Origin: Nocardioides marinisabuli
Lineage (GTDB): Bacteria > Actinomycetota > Actinomycetes > Propionibacteriales > Nocardioidaceae
Reading direction: 5' to 3'
NCBI RefSeq assembly: GCF_013466785.1
Contig: NZ_CP059163.1
Location: forward strand, 1,426,001-1,490,000
Length of the DNA stretch: 64,000 nt
Shown: in pieces, positions 35,399-45,445 of the stretch
How the letters are laid out: each line of letters opens with the position of its first letter
How positions within the stretch are numbered: the stretch's first letter is position 1
The notes under the pieces: model-generated
Seen by the model: the letters and a program-made list of their open reading frames with translations, nothing else
Told to the model about the DNA's origin: nothing
Databases searched by the model: none
Translations under genes and position numbers: made by a program

Positions 35399-35914
35399 GT
35401 GACGACGTACCTCCTCATCGCCGGGCTGGGCCTCGTGCTGCTGCTGGTCTCGCTGGTCCTCGGCGACCTGCTCGACGGCGCGCTCGACGCGCTGGCCGGC
35501 GACACCTTCTCCAGCGCGGTGATCGGGGCGTTCGTCTCGGCGCTCGGCTTCGGCGGTGCGCTGGCCCAGGGCCTCGGTGCGCCACTGGCGGTCTCGCTGC
35601 CGGCCGGCGTCGTGGCCGGCGTCGGCTTCGGCTGGTTCGCCGCCTGGTTGACCCGGCTGCTGCGCACCGACACCTCCGGCGCCTCGCCGCGCACCGACGA
35701 CACCGTGGGCCGCGAGGCGGTGGTCGTCACCGCGATCCCGGCCGACGGCTACGGCACGGTCAAGGTGCTCATCGGCGGGCACGAGATGCGCCTCAACGCG
35801 CGGCTCGACACCGACCACCCGATCCCCGTCGAGCCCGGCACCCGGGTCCACGTCACCGGCTCCGTCTCCCCCACGGCCGTCACGGTCGCGCCCACCTGGC
35901 GCGAGCTCGGCTGA
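35399..35914 (+). CDS. NfeD-like membrane protein (YuaF type) paired with flotillin
   Basis: This 171-aa protein has N-terminal helices (LLIAGLGLVLLLVSLVLG; a Gly/Ala-rich stretch SAVIGAFVSALGFGGALAQG) and a C-terminal soluble OB-like domain (GREAVVVTAIPADGYGTVKV, RVHVTGSVSPTAVTV). NfeD proteins sit beside SPFH/flotillin genes and act with them in membrane microdomains. The flotillin gene follows after 53 bp. GGAGGG precedes GTG 35399. Confidence 0.85.
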   Translation: MTTYLLIAGLGLVLLLVSLVLGDLLDGALDALAGDTFSSAVIGAFVSALGFGGALAQGLGAPLAVSLPAGVVAGVGFGWFAAWLTRLLRTDTSGASPRTDDTVGREAVVVTAIPADGYGTVKVLIGGHEMRLNARLDTDHPIPVEPGTRVHVTGSVSPTAVTVAPTWRELG

Positions 35915-35967
35915 TCCCCTGCGACCCACCCCCGGCACCACCCCGTCCCGCTCCCAAGGAGTCTCGT

Positions 35968-37476
35968 GTGAACCCGTCCGTGCTGATCCCCGTCGCGGGG
36001 TTCGTCGTCCTCTTCGTCCTGCTGGTGCTGCTGGTCACCAGCCGCTACAAGGTCGCCGGGCCCAACGAGGCCTTCATCGTCACCGGCCGCAAGGGCAAGG
36101 CGGTGGTCAACCCCGAGACCGGTGAGCTGACCACCGACCTGTCCGGGCAGAAGGTCATCCTCGGCGGCGGCACCTTCGTCATCCCGTTCGTGCAGAAGCT
36201 CGGCACCCTCGACCTCTCCTCACGCCGGATCTCGGTGCAGATCCGCGGCGCCGTCTCGGGCCAGGGCATCAAGCTCAACGTCGAGGGCGTCGCGATCGTC
36301 AAGGTCGGCGGCAACGCCGACCAGATCCGGCTGGCGGCCCAGCGCTTCCTGTCCCAGCAGGCCGACGTGGAGTCCTACACCCAGGAGGTGCTCGCCGGTG
36401 CGCTGCGCTCGATCGTGGGAGGCCTGACCGTCGAGCAGATCATCCGCGACCGCGCCGCCTTCGCCCAGCGCGTGGCCGACGAGTCCGAGAACTCGCTCAC
36501 CGGCCAGGGCCTGATCCTCGACACCTTCCAGATCCAGGACGTCACCGACGACGGCACCTACCTCGCCGACCTGGGTCGGCCCGAGGCAGCCCGCGTGGCC
36601 CAGGAGGCCCGCATCGCCGAGGCGAACGCCCGCCAGGCCGCCGAGCAGGCCCAGATCGCCGCCGAGCAGGAGATCGCGATCTCGCAGCGGGTGCTGGCGC
36701 TGAAGCAGTCGGAGATCAAGGCCGAGACCGACGCCGCCTCCGCGCAGGCCGCGGCGGCCGGGCCGCTGGCCCAGGCCGACCGCGACCAGTCGATCCTCAC
36801 CGAGCAGGAGAAGGTCGCGGTGCGCCAGGCGGCCCTGACCGAGCGCCAGCTCGAGACCGAGGTCCGCAAGCCCGCCGACGCCGAGCGCTACCGCGTCGAG
36901 CAGGAGGCCGAGGCCCGCCGCAGCGCCGAGATCGCGGCGGCCGAGGCCCGCAAGGCCTCGACCATCGCCGCCGCCGAGGCCAAGGCCCAGGAGGCCCGCC
37001 TCTCCGGTGAGGCCGAGAAGGCCCGCCGCGCCGCGCTCGCCGAGGCCGAGGCGATCGAGGGTGAGCGTCGCGGTGCGGCCGAGCGCGCCCGGCGTACGGC
37101 CGAGGCCGACGCGACCCGCGCCGAGGGTGAGGCAAAGGCCGCAGCGACCCTCGCGGTCGGCCAGGCCGAGGCCGAGGCGATGGACAAGCGGGCCGAGGCG
37201 TTCGCGCACTACAACGACGCCGCGGTGCTGCAGATGCTCATCGAGGTGCTGCCCAAGGTCGCCAAGGAGGTCGCAGCACCCATCAGCGCCATCGACCAGC
37301 TGACCGTCATCTCCACCGACGGCGCCGGCGCGATGCCCAAGCAGGTCACCGACAACGTCACCCAGACGATGAGCATGCTCAAGGCCACCACCGGCCTCGA
37401 CCTCGAGGCGCTCATCAAGAACTCCGTCGGCAAGGCGGCCCAGGCCACCGGGCTCGAGGGCTCCTCGACCGACTGA
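35968..37476 (+). CDS. SPFH domain / flotillin-like protein
   Basis: This 502-aa protein has an N-terminal membrane anchor (LIPVAGFVVLFVLLVLLV), an SPFH/Band 7 domain (VAGPNEAFIVTGRKGK to DTFQIQDVTD) and a long Ala/Glu/Arg coiled-coil (residues ~210-400), then a C-terminal flotillin end (HYNDAAVLQMLIEVLPKVAK). It likely scaffolds membrane microdomains with the upstream NfeD partner, as FloT/YuaF do in Bacillus. AAGGAG lies 6 nt before GTG 35968. Confidence 0.92.
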   Translation: MNPSVLIPVAGFVVLFVLLVLLVTSRYKVAGPNEAFIVTGRKGKAVVNPETGELTTDLSGQKVILGGGTFVIPFVQKLGTLDLSSRRISVQIRGAVSGQGIKLNVEGVAIVKVGGNADQIRLAAQRFLSQQADVESYTQEVLAGALRSIVGGLTVEQIIRDRAAFAQRVADESENSLTGQGLILDTFQIQDVTDDGTYLADLGRPEAARVAQEARIAEANARQAAEQAQIAAEQEIAISQRVLALKQSEIKAETDAASAQAAAAGPLAQADRDQSILTEQEKVAVRQAALTERQLETEVRKPADAERYRVEQEAEARRSAEIAAAEARKASTIAAAEAKAQEARLSGEAEKARRAALAEAEAIEGERRGAAERARRTAEADATRAEGEAKAAATLAVGQAEAEAMDKRAEAFAHYNDAAVLQMLIEVLPKVAKEVAAPISAIDQLTVISTDGAGAMPKQVTDNVTQTMSMLKATTGLDLEALIKNSVGKAAQATGLEGSSTD

Positions 37477-37483
37477 GCGCGAG

Positions 37484-37518
37484 CCGGCCCGGAGCTCCTG
37501 GAGGGAGGTCCGGGCCGG
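37484..37518. terminator. Hairpin behind the flotillin gene
   Basis: CCGGCCCGGA pairs with TCCGGGCCGG (10-bp stem) 8 bp after the stop. Its right arm overlaps unit 3 of the family 1 repeat, so repeat and terminator are merged between these convergent genes. Confidence 0.6.
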
Positions 37519-37565
37519 GTCGGCGCGAGATATGCGCCGGGTCGGCGCGAGATAAGGGCCGGGTC
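37500..37565 (-). repeat. 22-bp-period repeat, family 1, copy C
   Basis: On the minus strand, units at 37565, 37543 and 37521 (reading leftward, 22 bp each) begin GACCCGGCCCTTATCTCGCG, GACCCGGCGCATATCTCGCG and GACCCGGCCCGGACC. The TGA stop of the dehydrogenase gene (37564-37566) is made by the first bases of the repeat (T-GACCC). Confidence 0.72.
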
Positions 37566-39042
37566 AGGTGGCGGGGAGGGCGACGTACGTCGTCTCCAGG
37601 TACTCCTCGATGCCCTCGAAGCCGCCCTCGCGGCCGAAGCCGGAGGCCTTGACGCCGCCGAAGGGGGCCGCGGGGTTGGAGATCAGGCCGGTGTTGACCC
37701 CGACCATGCCGAACTCCAGCGCCTCGGCCATCCGGATCGTGCGGGACAGGTCGCGGGTGTAGACGTAGGAGGCCAGGCCGTACTCGGTGGCGTTGGCGCG
37801 GGCCACCGCCTCCTCCTCGGTGGCGAAGGTCGTGATCGGGGCGACCGGGCCGAAGATCTCCTCGCTGTTGATCGCGGACCCGGCGGGGACGTCGAGCAGC
37901 ACGGTCGGCCGGTAGAACCACCCGGCGCCCTCGGGGCGCTCGCCGCCGGTGACGACCCGGGCCCCGTCGTGCACGGCGTCGGTGACCAGCTGCGAGACGG
38001 AGTCGACGGCGGCCTCGTCGATGAGGGGCCCCACGTCGACCCCGTCGTCCTGGCCCCGGCCCAGCGACAGCGCCCCCATCCGCTCGGCCAGCTTCTCGCC
38101 GAACTCGGTCGCGACGTCCTCGTGCACCAGGAACCGGTTGGCAGCGGTGCAGGCCTCGCCCATGTTGCGCATCTTGGCCACCATGGCGCCCTCGACGGCG
38201 GCGTCGAGGTCGGCGTCGGCGAAGACCAGGAACGGCGCGTTGCCGCCGAGCTCCATGCTGACGCGCTGGAGCTGGTCGGCCGACTGGCGCACCAGGGTGC
38301 GGCCCACGCCGGTGGAGCCGGTGAAGGAGACCTTGCGCAGCCGGTCGTCGCCCTGCAGCGCCTGGCTCATCTCCTTGGCGTGGGTCGAGGGCAGCACGTT
38401 GAGCACCCCGTCGGGCAGCCCGGCCTCACCGAGGATCGCGGCCAGCGCCAGCATCGTCAGCGGCGTCTGGGCGGCCGGCTTGATGACCATCGTGCAGCCC
38501 GCGGCGACCGCCGGGCCGATCTTGCGGGTGCCCATCGCGAGCGGGAAGTTCCAGGGCGTGACGAAGAAGCAGGGACCGACCGGCTTCTTGATCGTCAGCA
38601 GGCGGCTGCCGCCGGCCGGCGCCTGCATCCAGCGGCCGTGGATGCGCACGGCCTCCTCGGCGTACCAGCGGAAGAACTCGTTGCCGTAGGCGACCTCGCC
38701 CTTGGCCTCCTTGATGGTCTTGCCCATCTCCAGGCTCATCAGCCGGGCCAGGTCGTCGGCGCGCTCACCGATCATCTCGAAGGCGCGGCGCAGGATCTCG
38801 CCACGCTCCCGGGGCGGGGTGGCCGCCCACCCGGCCTGGGCGGCCACGGCGGCGTCGAGCGCCTCGACCGCGTCGCCCACCGACGCGTCGGCGACCCGGG
38901 TCAGCTCCGAGCCGTCGGCCGGGTCGTGCACGGCGAAGGTGGCGCCGTCCTCGGCGTCGCGCCACCGGCCCCCCACGAGGAGCCGACGGTGCTCGTCGGG
39001 CAGCAGGGCGGCGAGGTCGGGAGTCTGGTCAGCACCGTTCAT
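37564..39042 (-). CDS. gabD: NAD(P)-dependent succinate-semialdehyde dehydrogenase (GabD family)
   Basis: This 492-aa aldehyde dehydrogenase oxidises succinate semialdehyde to succinate. Visible are TPWNFPLAMGTRKIGPA, SFTGSTGVGRTL (cofactor loop), the general base Glu in SMELGGNAPF, and the catalytic Cys in NMGEACTAANRF, the GabD subfamily form. EEIFGPVAP and a C-terminal GREGGFEGIEEYLET complete it. ATG 39042 has GAGG 9 nt upstream. The stop lies within a family 1 repeat. Confidence 0.9.
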   Translation of the reverse strand: MNGADQTPDLAALLPDEHRRLLVGGRWRDAEDGATFAVHDPADGSELTRVADASVGDAVEALDAAVAAQAGWAATPPRERGEILRRAFEMIGERADDLARLMSLEMGKTIKEAKGEVAYGNEFFRWYAEEAVRIHGRWMQAPAGGSRLLTIKKPVGPCFFVTPWNFPLAMGTRKIGPAVAAGCTMVIKPAAQTPLTMLALAAILGEAGLPDGVLNVLPSTHAKEMSQALQGDDRLRKVSFTGSTGVGRTLVRQSADQLQRVSMELGGNAPFLVFADADLDAAVEGAMVAKMRNMGEACTAANRFLVHEDVATEFGEKLAERMGALSLGRGQDDGVDVGPLIDEAAVDSVSQLVTDAVHDGARVVTGGERPEGAGWFYRPTVLLDVPAGSAINSEEIFGPVAPITTFATEEEAVARANATEYGLASYVYTRDLSRTIRMAEALEFGMVGVNTGLISNPAAPFGGVKASGFGREGGFEGIEEYLETTYVALPAT

Positions 39043-39153
39043 GGCGCGATCCTCGCACCACGATCTCCTTCTCCCAACGCTTCACCCGGCCGGGCGCGTC
39101 GTGGCATACTCGAGATGTCGACTTCGGAGGGAGCACTCAGAAGACGGCTGTGG

Positions 39154-39183
39154 ACCCCTCGCCGACCCCATGCGGCGGGGGGT
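39154..39183 (-). terminator. Hairpin behind the penicillin-binding protein gene
   Basis: ACCCCTCGCCG pairs with CGGCGGGGGGT (11 bp, one G-T pair) around an 8-nt loop, about 50 bp after the stop at 39232. A plus-strand reading with a promoter-like TTCACC/CATACT pair at 39081-39110 is also possible. Confidence 0.45.
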
Positions 39184-39231
39184 TCATCTGTTCGGTGCCA
39201 GCCCGGCGCCAGCCCGCACCAGCCCGGGGGC

Positions 39232-41148
39232 TCAGCCGGCCGCGCGCAGCAGCGCCTCGACGAGCGGACCGGCCGTGCCGGAGCCGGAGTCGCCCACCTC
39301 GACGTACGCCGCGACCGCCAGGTCGCCCTGGGCGGCGACCATCCAGGCGTGGGTGAGCACCTTGCCGTCCCGCTCGAACTCGGCGGTGCCGGTCTTGGCC
39401 AGCACGGCGGGGCCGGGCACGTCGGCGAGGCCTCGCCCGCTGCCGGAGACGACCACCTCGCGCAGCATCGAGCGCAGCGCCTCGGCCTCGCCCTTCGTCA
39501 GCGGCGCGGCCCCCTCGGGCGGGTCGTCGGTGTAGCCCTCGACCAGGGTCGGGACGACGGTCGCCCCCTCCTGGACGCTGGCGATGACCGCGGCCATCAC
39601 CATCGGCGAGGCCAGCACCCGGCCCTGCCCGATGAGCGAGGCCGCCGCCTCGGTCTCGCTCTCGGGCTGCGGCACGCTGCCGAAGTACGCCGGGAAGCCC
39701 AGGTCGTGGTCGATGCCCATGCCCAGCGTGGCCCCGGCGTCGTAGAGGTCGGTGCCGTCGAGGCGACCGGACTCGGCGATCAGCGCGGTGTTGCACGAGC
39801 TGGCGATCGCGCGGCGCAGCGGGATCCGGCCGAGGTCGGCCGAGGGGTAGTCGGAGTAGTTGGTGAACGCCTTGCCGTCCACGACGACCCGCGGGCTGCA
39901 GGTCACCGTGGTCGAGGGGCTCATCCCGGCGCGGAGCAGGGCCAGGCTGGTGACGATCTTGAAGGTGCTGCCGGGCGCGGCCTGGCCGAAGGTCGCGACG
40001 TTCGTGGCCCCGACCCCGGGGCCGTTGGCCGCGGCGAGCACCTCGCCGTCGCTGGGGCGCAACGCGACCAGCGCGCTGGCCGGGCCGACGTCGGCCAGCA
40101 GCGACTCGGCGGTGCGCTGCAGACCGACGTCGAGGCTCAGGCGCAGGTCCTCGCCGTCGGTGGCCGGCAGGGCGACCAGCTCGCGCTCGCCGCCCCCGGC
40201 CCCCGGGTCCTCGTCGACGGCGCGCACGAGCATGCCCGGGCTGCCCCGCAGCTCCTCGTCGTAGCGCGCCTGCAGCCCCGAGAGCCCGGCACGGTCCCCG
40301 ACGCGGTAGACGCCGGGCTGGGCCTCCATCATCTCGGCGGTCACCTCGCCGACGCTGCCGAGCAGCTCGGCGGCGAAGTCGCGGGTGGGCGCGAGCGCCT
40401 GCTCCGAGGAGATCGCCTTGATGCCGGCGAACGTGTCGGAGCCCTGCGACAGCGACGCCGGCACGTCGCCGACGCGGTAGACGATCCCCTCGACGAAGGC
40501 CTCGGGCCCGGCCCCCGCGACCCGGGCGCGGTAGGTCTTCTTGTCGAGGTCCGCGAGCTCGGCGAGCCGCTCGGCGGCCCGCAGCGCCTGCTGCTTCGAC
40601 ACCGCCGACCGGTCGACCCCGAAGCGCACGACCGCCCGGGGGGTGACGATGCGCTTGCCACCGGCACCGAGCACGTCGCCGCGCGAGGCCCCCAGGGTGG
40701 AGGCGTCGAGCACCTCGCCGTCCTCGAGGCTGGGCTCGACCACGGACGGCTGCCACACCGCGCGCCACTCGTCGTCGACCAGGCGCAGGCTGGTGGTGGT
40801 CTCGTAGGACCAGTCCCCGGCGGGCAGCCGCCAGGTCCAGCCCAGGTCGACCTCGGCCACGTCGCGGGTGTCGCTGACCGTGAGCACCTCGACCTGCGGC
40901 TCGAGGCCCGCGAAGGCCGGCTCGAGCCCCGCGACCACGGCCGCGTGCGCCTCGTCGGCCTCGGCGGCGGCCGGCTCGGCCAGCGGGACCGAGCCGGGCT
41001 CGCCGGCGGCCAGGGCGGCGGCGTACGCCTCCGCGGCGGGACGCGCGTCGGGCCCGCCCACCGTGTCGGCGACCTGGTCGCAGGCGGTCAGGCCGGCCGC
41101 GACCAGCGCGGCGGCGCCCAGCAGGGCAGGGGTCCCGAGACGTCGCAT
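39232..41148 (-). CDS. Penicillin-binding protein (class B transpeptidase with NTF2-like/MecA-N domain), lipoprotein
   Basis: This 638-aa DD-transpeptidase crosslinks peptidoglycan outside the membrane. A lipobox (AAGLTACDQ) suggests lipid anchoring. An NTF2-like domain (residues ~35-150), a dimerisation domain and the transpeptidase domain follow. Active-site motifs are STFK (Ser nucleophile, in GSTFKIVTSL), SSCN and KTGTAEF, all intact. The MecA-N-like domain is shared with low-affinity PBPs, but resistance cannot be inferred. ATG 41148 starts the signal sequence. Confidence 0.9.
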   Translation of the reverse strand: MRRLGTPALLGAAALVAAGLTACDQVADTVGGPDARPAAEAYAAALAAGEPGSVPLAEPAAAEADEAHAAVVAGLEPAFAGLEPQVEVLTVSDTRDVAEVDLGWTWRLPAGDWSYETTTSLRLVDDEWRAVWQPSVVEPSLEDGEVLDASTLGASRGDVLGAGGKRIVTPRAVVRFGVDRSAVSKQQALRAAERLAELADLDKKTYRARVAGAGPEAFVEGIVYRVGDVPASLSQGSDTFAGIKAISSEQALAPTRDFAAELLGSVGEVTAEMMEAQPGVYRVGDRAGLSGLQARYDEELRGSPGMLVRAVDEDPGAGGGERELVALPATDGEDLRLSLDVGLQRTAESLLADVGPASALVALRPSDGEVLAAANGPGVGATNVATFGQAAPGSTFKIVTSLALLRAGMSPSTTVTCSPRVVVDGKAFTNYSDYPSADLGRIPLRRAIASSCNTALIAESGRLDGTDLYDAGATLGMGIDHDLGFPAYFGSVPQPESETEAAASLIGQGRVLASPMVMAAVIASVQEGATVVPTLVEGYTDDPPEGAAPLTKGEAEALRSMLREVVVSGSGRGLADVPGPAVLAKTGTAEFERDGKVLTHAWMVAAQGDLAVAAYVEVGDSGSGTAGPLVEALLRAAG

Positions 41149-41207
41149 GCGACGTTCCTACCAGCCCCCGCCCCCAGGGCCCGGGAGCCCCGCGAGGGGC
41201 AGCGTCC

Positions 41208-42998
41208 CTACGGCTTCTTGTGGCGCGCCTTCTTGCGGTCGAAGTCGCCCGCGGGCTTGTCGCCGCGGGGCGGGCGCGCCACGGAGCTGCGGGGGCCGTT
41301 GTCGGCGCGCAGCTCGATCAGCTTGCCGGAGATGCGGGTCTCGGCCAGGGCCGAGAACACCTCCGGGCCCAGGTCGGCCGGCAGCTCGACGAGCGAGAAG
41401 TCGGGGCGGATCTGGATCTTGCCGAAGTCGCTGCGCGAGAGCCCGCCCTCGTTGGCGAGCGCCCCGACGATCTGGCGCGGCTCGACCTTGTGCCGCTTGC
41501 CCACGTTGATGCGGTACGTCGACAGGTTGGTGTCGCCGCCGCGGCGCGGGGCCCGCTCGGCGCGGGCCTTGCCGGCCCGCTCGTCGCGACCGCCCGGCTC
41601 GGAGCGGCGCTCCTCGCGCTGGGCGCGGGCCCGGTCGGCCTCGGGGTCGATCAGCAGCGGGGTCTCGCCCTGCGAGAGCACCGCGAGGGCCGCCGCCACG
41701 TCGACCTCGGGCACGTCGTGCTCGCGCACGTAGTGGGCCACGATGTCGCGGAAGCGGTCGATGCGCGCGGTGTTGGCCAGCGCCTCGGTGATCTGGTCGT
41801 CGAAGCGCGCCAGCCGGGTGGAGTTGACGTCCTCGGCGGTCGGCAGCTGCATCTGGGTCAGCGGCTGCTTGGTGGCCTTCTCGATGTGCTTGAGCAGGTA
41901 GCGCTCGCGCGGGGTGATGAAGGAGATCGCGTCGCCGGTGCGTCCCGCGCGGCCGGTGCGGCCGATGCGGTGCACGTAGGACTCGGTGTCGGTGGGGATG
42001 TCGTAGTTGACGACGTGGCTGATCCGCTCGACGTCGAGGCCGCGGGCGGCGACGTCGGTGGCGACCAGGATGTCGAGCTTGCCGGCCTTGAGCTGGTTGA
42101 CGGTCCGCTCGCGCTGGGCCTGGGCGACGTCGCCGTTGATGGCGGCCGCGGAGTAGCCGCGGGCGCGCAGCTTCTCGGCCAGGGTCTCGGTCTCGTTCTT
42201 GGTGCGGACGAAGACGATCATCCCCTCGAAGTTCTCGACCTCGAGGATGCGGGTGAGGGCGTCGACCTTCTGCGGGTAGGAGACCGTGAGGTAGCGCTGG
42301 GTGATGTTGGCGGCGGTCGTCGCGCTGCGCTTGACGGTGATCTCGGCCGGGTTGCTCAGGTACTGCTTGGAGAGCCGGCGGATCTGCGCGGGCATGGTGG
42401 CCGAGAACAGCGCCACCTGCTTGTCGTCGGGGGTCTCGGCCAGGATCGTCTCGACGTCCTCGGCGAAGCCCATGTTGAGCATCTCGTCGGCCTCGTCGAG
42501 CACCAGGAAGCGCAGCTGCGACAGGTCCAGGGTGCCCTTGTCGAGGTGGTCCATGATCCGGCCGGGGGTGCCGACGACCACGTGGACGCCGCGACGCAGC
42601 GCGGAGAGCTGCACGCCGTAGGCCTGGCCGCCGTAGACGGGCAGCACGTGCACGCCGCGCATCCGGGCGGCGTACTTCTCGAACGCCTCGCACACCTGGA
42701 GCGCGAGCTCACGGGTGGGGGCGAGCACGAGCGCCTGCGGGCTCTTCTGCGCGATGTCGAGGTTGGAGAGGATCGGCAGGGCGAACGCGGCGGTCTTGCC
42801 GGTGCCGGTCTGCGCGAGGCCGACGACGTCGCGGCCCTCGAGGAGGGTCGGGATCGTGGCGGCCTGGATGGCCGACGGGGTCTCGTAGCCCACGTCGGAC
42901 AGTGCCTTGAGCACCGGCTCGGACAGACCGAGATCGACGAAGGTCGGCACCTGATCGTCGACGGTCGTGGGGTCGGTGTCAGAGGAAGTCACTGCCAT
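41208..42998 (-). CDS. deaD: DEAD/DEAH box RNA helicase (DeaD/CsdA-like) with DbpA RNA-binding domain
   Basis: This 596-aa helicase has Q motif ([14 protein letters not shown]), motif I AQTGTGKT, Ia PTRELALQV, Ib [42 protein letters not shown] and [14 protein letters not shown]-terminal DbpA-type domain ([28 protein letters not shown]) binds RNA, and a basic tail ends in KKARHKKP. It acts in ribosome assembly and cold adaptation. It is longer and more canonical than the helicase at 2.9-4.4 kb. Confidence 0.93.
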   Translation of the reverse strand: MAVTSSDTDPTTVDDQVPTFVDLGLSEPVLKALSDVGYETPSAIQAATIPTLLEGRDVVGLAQTGTGKTAAFALPILSNLDIAQKSPQALVLAPTRELALQVCEAFEKYAARMRGVHVLPVYGGQAYGVQLSALRRGVHVVVGTPGRIMDHLDKGTLDLSQLRFLVLDEADEMLNMGFAEDVETILAETPDDKQVALFSATMPAQIRRLSKQYLSNPAEITVKRSATTAANITQRYLTVSYPQKVDALTRILEVENFEGMIVFVRTKNETETLAEKLRARGYSAAAINGDVAQAQRERTVNQLKAGKLDILVATDVAARGLDVERISHVVNYDIPTDTESYVHRIGRTGRAGRTGDAISFITPRERYLLKHIEKATKQPLTQMQLPTAEDVNSTRLARFDDQITEALANTARIDRFRDIVAHYVREHDVPEVDVAAALAVLSQGETPLLIDPEADRARAQREERRSEPGGRDERAGKARAERAPRRGGDTNLSTYRINVGKRHKVEPRQIVGALANEGGLSRSDFGKIQIRPDFSLVELPADLGPEVFSALAETRISGKLIELRADNGPRSSVARPPRGDKPAGDFDRKKARHKKP

Positions 42999-43104
42999 AA
43001 GGTAGTGGGTCGCGGGCGTGGGCCCCGATTCCTGCGCGCGGTGGCCTGGATCACCCGCACCCTCCGGGGCCCTCCCCGACCCGCTGCCCGGCCCACTCCC
43101 GGGC

Positions 43105-44950
43105 TCACTCCACGGTGACCGACTTGGCCAGGTTGCGGGGCTTGTCGGCGTCGAGCCCGAGGTGCTTCGCGGCGTGGTAGGCCAGCACCTGCAGCGGGAT
43201 CGTCAGCAGGATCGGGTCGATCTCGCGCTCGTTGCGGGGTACGTCGATGCGGTGCGTGCCCGGGGCGGCCGACAGGTCGCCCAGGTCGACGCCCTCGTGG
43301 GTGACGACCACCAGCGGCCCGCGGCGGGCCGCGATCTCGTGGAGCGCGGCGACGTTGCGCTCGACGAGCTCGTCGTCGGGCACCAGCGCCACGGTCGGCA
43401 CCGCCTCGCTGATCAGCGCCAGCGGGCCGTGCTTGAGCTCGGAGGTCTGGTAGGCCTCGGCGTGGCGGTAGGTGATCTCCTTGAACTTCTGCGCGCCCTC
43501 GCGGGCGACCGGGAAGCCGCGCACCCGGCCGATGAAGAACAGGCTGTCGGCCTCGGCGAGGCGCTGGGCGACCTCCTCGAGCTCGCCGTCGCGGTCGAGG
43601 ACCGACTGGATCTGCTCGGGCAGCCGCTGCAGGCCGGCGATGAGCCGCTTGCCGTCGGCGATGGAGAGGTCGCGCACCCGACCGAGCTGGAGCGCGAGCA
43701 GCGAGAAGGCCAGGAACATCGTGGTCAGCGCCTTGGTGCTGGCCACCGCGACCTCGGGGCCGGCGTGCAGGTAGATGCCGCCGTCGCACTCGCGGGCGAT
43801 CGCGCTGCCCACGACGTTGACCAGCCCGACCACGCGACCGCCCTTGCGCCGGATCTCCTGCACCGCCAGCAGCGTGTCGATGGTCTCGCCCGACTGGCTG
43901 ACTGCGACGTAGAGGGTGTCGGGCTCGATGACCGGGTCGCGGTAGCGGAACTCGCTGGCCGCCTCGGCGTCGGCGGGGATGCGGGCGAGCTCCTCGATCA
44001 TCGAGGCGCCCATCTGCCCCACGTAGTACGCCGAGCCGCAGCCCAGGATCTTGACCCGGCGGATCGCCCGCAGCTCGCGGGCGTCGAGGTTGAGGCCGCC
44101 GAGGTGGGAGGTGCCGAACCGCTCGTCGAGGCGCCCGCGCAGCACCCGCTCGGCCGCGCGCGGCTGGTCGAGCATCTCGGCGTGCATGAACGACTCGTGC
44201 TCGCCGATCTCGTACGCCGCCGGGTCGACGTCGACGCGCGAGGCGTCGCGGTGGGTGCGGTGCAGCTGGGCGGTGTCGTGGCGGTAGGTGGTGAAGCCCT
44301 GCGCCGTGACGGTGGCCATCTCGCCGTCGTCGAGGTAGGCGACGGTGGTGGTGTAGCGCACCAGCGCGGCCAGGTCGCTGGCCACGTGCATCTCCTTGTC
44401 CCCGACGCCGACGATCAGGGGGCTGCCGTTGCGGGCCACCACGATCCGGTCGGGGAAGTCGGCGTGCACGACCGCCAGGCCGTAGGTGCCCTCGACGGCG
44501 CTGAGGGCGTCGGCGACCCGGCCCTCGAGGGTGTCGGCGCCGGAGCGGGCCACCAGGTGGGCGATGACCTCGGTGTCGGTGTCGGAGGACAGCTCGACGC
44601 CCTCGTCGGTGAGCATCGCGCGCAGCGACGAGGCGTTGTCGAGGATGCCGTTGTGCACCACCGCCACGCGGCCGGCGACGTCGGTGTGGGGGTGCGCGTT
44701 GTGGTCGGTGGCCGGGCCGTGGGTGGCCCAGCGGGTGTGCCCGATGCCGACCTTGCCGCCGAAGCGGGCCGGCAGCTCCTCGGCGAGGTCCGCGCACCCG
44801 GCCCGAGCGCTTGGCCACCCGCAGCGCGCCGGCGGTGCCCAGCACCGCCATGCCGGCGGAGTCGTAGCCGCGGTGCTCGAGGCGACCGAGGCCCTCGAGG
44901 AGCAGGGGGGCGGCCTGCTGGGTGCCGATGTAGCCGACGATTCCGCACAT
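43105..44950 (-). pseudogene. glmS: Glutamine-fructose-6-phosphate aminotransferase GlmS, single-base frameshift near residue 53
   Basis: GlmS makes glucosamine 6-phosphate, the first step to UDP-GlcNAc. The start [17 protein letters not shown] (catalytic Cys2, [14 protein letters not shown]) and the rest ([11 protein letters not shown], two SIS domains, KSVTVE end) are in different frames. Removing one of the two C bases at 44790-44791 joins them into 614 aa, the usual size, and restores [20 protein letters not shown]. GlmS is normally essential, so a sequence error is the likely cause. GGAG precedes ATG 44950. Confidence 0.88.
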
Positions 44951-44998
44951 GCTGGTGTCTCCTGGCTGGTTGGGGCTGGTCGAGGGGTGCTGGACGGC

Positions 44999-45292
44999 TC
45001 AGCCGTAGATCATCCGGCGCAGCTGGCGCTCGGACAGGGTGGGCGGGGCCACGACGCGCTCGGCCAGCTCGGCCGCGACGCGCGCGAAGATCTCGGGGTT
45101 GCGCAGCCCGCGCAGCTGCAGCGCGGCGTGGCGACGGCGTACGTAGTCCTCGACGCTCTCGCGGTGGAAGGCCACCACGTCACCGACGACGCGGCGCGCC
45201 TCGGCCTCGTCGAGGCCGGTGGTGGCCACCAGGTGCTGCACCAGGGGCGCCACCGGGTCGGGGGCACCGACCCCCCGCTGCACGACCGTCAC
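44999..45292 (-). CDS. Small conserved-looking helical protein of unknown function
   Basis: This 97-aa protein is helical and charged: PVAPLVQHLVATTGLDEAEA, HRESVEDYVRRRHAALQLRG and ERQLRRMIYG at the end. I do not recognise the family. It lies 48 bp upstream of glmS on the same strand, so it may be co-transcribed with it. GTG 45292 is chosen; the frame stays open to 45397 but that part is not protein-like. A small TGCCCG/CGGGCA stem lies upstream at 45334-45349. Confidence 0.6.
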   Translation of the reverse strand: MTVVQRGVGAPDPVAPLVQHLVATTGLDEAEARRVVGDVVAFHRESVEDYVRRRHAALQLRGLRNPEIFARVAAELAERVVAPPTLSERQLRRMIYG

Positions 45293-45414
45293 CCCGTCAA
45301 TCTGCTCGATGGGGGGTCGTCGACGCAAGATCCTGCCCGATTCCGGGCAAGAACTGGTGCATCGGCTCGGAACTTCACTTCCGGTGGTCAGCACCACGGA
45401 AAGGGTGTTATGTT

Positions 45415-45435
45415 AGGTGAACAGAAGGTGAACAG
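45415..45435 (+). promoter_or_regulatory. Tandem direct repeat in the leader of a 48-aa gene
   Basis: AGGTGAACAG occurs twice at an 11-bp period just before the AGGAGG ribosome site. One-turn spacing on the same face of DNA suits binding by a multimeric regulator, or the repeat may act in the mRNA leader. Confidence 0.4.
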
Positions 45436-45445
45436 GAGGTGTCCG

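Noticed and set aside
37969..41733. A 1254-codon open frame on the plus strand opposite gabD, the PBP and helicase genes
   Set aside because: It lies antisense to three well-supported genes, has no domain, and its Gly/Arg/His-rich composition is the usual shadow of high-GC codon bias.
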